A stretch of 64,000 bases of DNA, from positions 1-64,000 of the forward strand of contig CAKUNE010000001.1 in the NCBI GenBank assembly GCA_934668345.1, read 5' to 3'. A program made the position numbers and the translations under genes. This document shows, in pieces, positions 61,770 to 64,000 of the stretch (positions within the stretch are counted from its first letter, which is position 1; each line of letters begins with the position of its first letter). A model generated the notes under the pieces. The model had not been told where the DNA came from, did not search any database, and saw only the letters and a program-made list of their open reading frames with translations. Source of the DNA: an uncultured Collinsella sp. Lineage in GTDB: Bacteria > Actinomycetota > Coriobacteriia > Coriobacteriales > Coriobacteriaceae.

Positions 61770-62534
61770 ATGCTGCTACCCGATTCCAAGACCGAGCTCG
61801 TCCGCCGTGGCAACAAGGTCGTTTACGACCTGGGCGACAAGATTGTCAAGGTCTTCAACGAGACCAAGCCTGTCTCCGACGTGTTCAACGAGGCTTTGAA
61901 TCTTGCCCGCATCAATGAGTGCGGCATCCGCAGCCCCAAGGCTCTCGAGGTTTCCCAGCTCGAGAACGCCAACGGCTGGGCGCTTGTGACCGAGAAGGTC
62001 CCGGGCACCACCCTTGCCGAGAAGATGACTGCTGAGCCCCAGCGCTTCGGTGAGTACCTCGAGATGTTCGTCGACCTCCAGATCGAGATCCACGGCTACA
62101 CCTCCCCGCTGCTCAACCGTCAGCGCGACAAGTTCGCCCGCATGATCGACAGCCTGGATCAGCTCAATGCCACCACGCGCTACAACCTTCAGGAGCGCCT
62201 GGACGGTATGACCAAGGAGTTCAAGGTCTGCCACGGCGACTTCAACCCCTCCAACGTCATCGTTGGCGACGACGGCCAGCTCTACGTCTGCGACTGGGCA
62301 CACGCCACCCAGGGCTCCCCTGCCGCCGACGTTGCAACCACCTACCTGCTCTTTGCCCTCAACAGCAAGGACCAGGCCGAGGCCTACCTGGAGCTCTACT
62401 GCGACCGCGCCGACATGCCCATGCAGGTCGTGCGTCAGTGGACGAGCATCGTCGCCGCTTCCGAGCTCGCTCGTAAGCGCAACGTGAACGATGAGTTCCT
62501 TAAGAACTGGATCGACGTCGTCGATTATCAGTAA
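61770..62534 (+). CDS. aminoglycoside phosphotransferase (APH)-like kinase
   Basis: A 254-residue small-molecule kinase of the APH/choline kinase superfamily (TIGR02172-like group). Residues 20-27 (GDKIVKVF) hold the ATP-contacting Lys. The catalytic loop CHGDFNPSN supplies D157 and N162, and CDW gives the metal-binding D175. The substrate is unknown, and nothing suggests antibiotic resistance. GAAAGGATG precedes the ATG. It follows adhE by 88 nt across a terminator, so co-transcription is uncertain. Confidence 0.82.
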   Translation: MLLPDSKTELVRRGNKVVYDLGDKIVKVFNETKPVSDVFNEALNLARINECGIRSPKALEVSQLENANGWALVTEKVPGTTLAEKMTAEPQRFGEYLEMFVDLQIEIHGYTSPLLNRQRDKFARMIDSLDQLNATTRYNLQERLDGMTKEFKVCHGDFNPSNVIVGDDGQLYVCDWAHATQGSPAADVATTYLLFALNSKDQAEAYLELYCDRADMPMQVVRQWTSIVAASELARKRNVNDEFLKNWIDVVDYQ

Positions 62535-62565
62535 TATCTGAGCGATTTATTCGCATCGGAGGCAC

Positions 62566-62609
62566 AAAGGAAAACCCCGCAGCTCATTTGGGCTGTGGGG
62601 TTTTCCTTT
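62566..62609. terminator. strong bidirectional terminator
   Basis: AAAGGAAAACCCCGCAGC pairs with its complement (one mismatch) around an 8-nt loop, with TTTT on the + side and A-rich bases on the other. It ends the phosphotransferase transcript. Confidence 0.9.
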
Positions 62610-62636
62610 TAGAGTTTAAGTATACCGGTTTAAAAA

Positions 62637-62677
62637 ACGGTCCCGCATCTCCCCGATCTGGAGAAATGCGGGACCGT
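62637..62677 (-). terminator. terminator of proS
   Basis: ACGGTCCCGCAT and its perfect complement flank an inner CTCC/GGAG stem. The minus strand continues TTTTTTAAAC. It is 32 nt past the proS stop. Confidence 0.92.
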
Positions 62678-62708
62678 CCCGTAGTACAGCTATCGGCGAT
62701 GCCGTCGA

Positions 62709-64000
62709 TTAACGACGGGCCGCCTTTACGAGCTCGGCGACCTTGGCGACGACCTCATCGATCGCCACATCATCGCGCTCGCCCGTGGCACGGTCCTTAA
62801 GCTCGACGGTACCGTTCTTAAGGCCGCGCTTGCCCAGAACGACCTGATACGGGAAGCCCATGAGGTCATTATCGGCAAACTTAAAGCCGGGACGCTCGTC
62901 GCGATCGTCGACGACGACCTCAATACCCTCGGCGCACAGGCCCTCGACGATCTGGTCGCAGACGGTAGCGCACTCCTCCTTCTTGGGGTCGAGCGGAATC
63001 ACCGCGACCTCGTAGGGAGCGACGGAAACCGGCCAGACGATACCGTGCTCGTCGTTATGCTGCTCAACGACGGCAGCGAGCGAACGGGACACGCCCACGC
63101 CGTAGCAACCCATGATGAGCGGCTTCTCCTTGCCGTCCTCGTCCATAAAGGTTGCACCCATGGCCTCGGAGTACTTGGTGCCCAGCTGGAAGACCTGCGA
63201 AACCTCGATGCCGCGAGCTGCGGAAAGCGGCTTGCCGCAGTGCGGGCAGGGGTCGCCGGCAACGACGGTAACCAGGTCGGCCCACTCGTCGACGGTAAAG
63301 TCGCGTTCGGGGCAGGCGCCGGTAAAGTGGTAGTCGACCTCGTTGGCGCCGCAAGCCCACTGCTTGGACTCGCACAGGCTCTCGTCGCAGACCAGTCGGA
63401 TGCCCTCGGGCAGGTTGACCGGTCCGATAAAGCCCTTGTGCAGACCGTAGGCCTGGAGCTCCTCATCGGTCATCATACGATAGCCCTTGCCAAAGACGTG
63501 CTCGGCCTTGCAATCGTTGAGCTCGTGATCGCCCGGGACGATTGCCACGACGGGCTTACCCTCGGCGTCGATGAGTGCCAGCGACTTGCGCGTGCCGTTC
63601 TCGGGGAAGCCGAAGAACTTGGCAACGGTCTCGATGGTGCCCAGACCCGGGGTCTCGACCTTGGTGAGCGTGCCATCGCCGGGACCCTCGGTCACGACGA
63701 CCTTGGTGCTTGCGGCCTCATCGTCGGCGGCAAAGCCGCAATCGTCGCAGTACACCAGCGATGCCTCGCCGGCATCGGCCAGCGCCATGTACTCGACGGA
63801 GGTGTCGCCACCGATCTCACCGGAGTCGGCGACAACGGGCAGGGCCTTGATGTAGCAGCGCTCGCAGATGTTGGCGTAGGCCTGCTTCATCTTGTCGTAC
63901 TCCTCCTGCAGGCTCTCCTGCGTGGCAGAGAAGCTGTAGGCATCCTTCATGATGAACTCGCGACCGCGCATCAGGCCAAAGCGGGGACGGAACTCGTCGC
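62709..64000 (-). CDS. proS: proline--tRNA ligase (3' part; start outside window)
   Basis: About 430 C-terminal residues are present; the reading frame is open to the edge (DEFRPRFGLMRGREFIMKDAYSF is class II motif 2), so the ATG in MRGREF is internal. It is bacterial-type ProS: an inserted editing domain (GTIETVAKFFGF ... VNLPEG, residues removing mischarged Ala) lies between motif 2 and motif 3 (MGCYGVGVSR), followed by an anticodon-binding domain (VAVIPLDPKKEE ... KNGTVELKDR). Metal-like CERC, CDDC and CPHC pairs occur in it. Confidence 0.95.
   Translation of the reverse strand, partial: DEFRPRFGLMRGREFIMKDAYSFSATQESLQEEYDKMKQAYANICERCYIKALPVVADSGEIGGDTSVEYMALADAGEASLVYCDDCGFAADDEAASTKVVVTEGPGDGTLTKVETPGLGTIETVAKFFGFPENGTRKSLALIDAEGKPVVAIVPGDHELNDCKAEHVFGKGYRMMTDEELQAYGLHKGFIGPVNLPEGIRLVCDESLCESKQWACGANEVDYHFTGACPERDFTVDEWADLVTVVAGDPCPHCGKPLSAARGIEVSQVFQLGTKYSEAMGATFMDEDGKEKPLIMGCYGVGVSRSLAAVVEQHNDEHGIVWPVSVAPYEVAVIPLDPKKEECATVCDQIVEGLCAEGIEVVVDDRDERPGFKFADNDLMGFPYQVVLGKRGLKNGTVELKDRATGERDDVAIDEVVAKVAELVKAARR

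Noticed and set aside
61770..62534. Antibiotic-resistance reading of the APH-like kinase
   Set aside because: The family contains many non-resistance kinases. The motif set is generic, and the gene sits in core context beside adhE with no mobile element at its ends.

Overview
The window reads as a block of core chromosome from a high-GC gut actinobacterium of the Coriobacteriia, most likely Collinsella or a close relative. This is inferred, not measured. The signs are a GarA-like FHA gene next to a MerR regulator, an actinobacterial mihF-gmk-rpoZ cluster, a lexA/LysM/nrdR divergon as in Corynebacterium and Mycobacterium, a fermentative adhE, and gene orders shared with Firmicutes (rodZ-ftsK, cinA-recA, rny-spoVS-miaB; comEA-comEC-holA-rpsT-lepA). 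No tRNA or rRNA gene, CRISPR array, prophage or complete insertion sequence was seen.

Layout. 1-200: start of an ABC transporter ATPase leaving the window. 597-4415 (+): CDP-alcohol phosphatidyltransferase, FHA protein, MerR regulator, apt and a secreted NlpC/P60 hydrolase. 4491-6243: degV and a DUF1836 regulator facing each other, with a shared sequence motif in front of both. 6287-8644: divergent trxB and an MGDG-synthase-like glycosyltransferase. 8645-9190: an intergenic island of long hairpin repeats. 9191-12095: dut-nrdR-LysM gene against lexA-DUF1624, with three SOS boxes between. 12080-30196 (-): a long housekeeping run, rnj-ftsK-rodZ-yajQ-rimO-pgsA-cinA, recA-recX, then rny-GHKL ATPase-spoVS and miaB-miaA-hflX. 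30197-30840: a second hairpin-repeat island. 30841-45147 (-): pnp, rpsO, recO, era, dgkA, ybeY, phoH, mtaB, two dnaJ genes, hemW, dus and lepA. 45244-52318 (-): rpsT, holA, comEC, comEA, thiI, rpoZ, gmk, mihF. 52558-57881 (-): pyrF-pyrD-pyrK-pyrC-pyrB-pyrR behind an attenuator-like leader. 58333-62534 (+): rpmB, a small transposase remnant with inverted repeats, adhE and a phosphotransferase. 62709-64000 (-): 3' part of proS.

Together the genes cover RNA turnover (RNase Y, RNase J, PNPase, YbeY), tRNA modification (miaA, miaB, mtaB, thiI, dus, with rimO for ribosomal protein S12), DNA repair and SOS (recA, recX, recO, lexA and the LysM gene), DNA uptake (comEA, comEC), pyrimidine synthesis and envelope maintenance.

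The observations most worth following are: (i) two families of intergenic hairpins in which the loop sequence is conserved between copies while stems differ but stay paired; (ii) 11-bp-phased TTTGGT direct repeats upstream of both recA and comEA, as expected for one OmpR-type regulator; (iii) a DnaJ-like protein whose C-terminal domain is replaced by membrane segments; (iv) a stand-alone GHKL ATPase between RNase Y and SpoVS.
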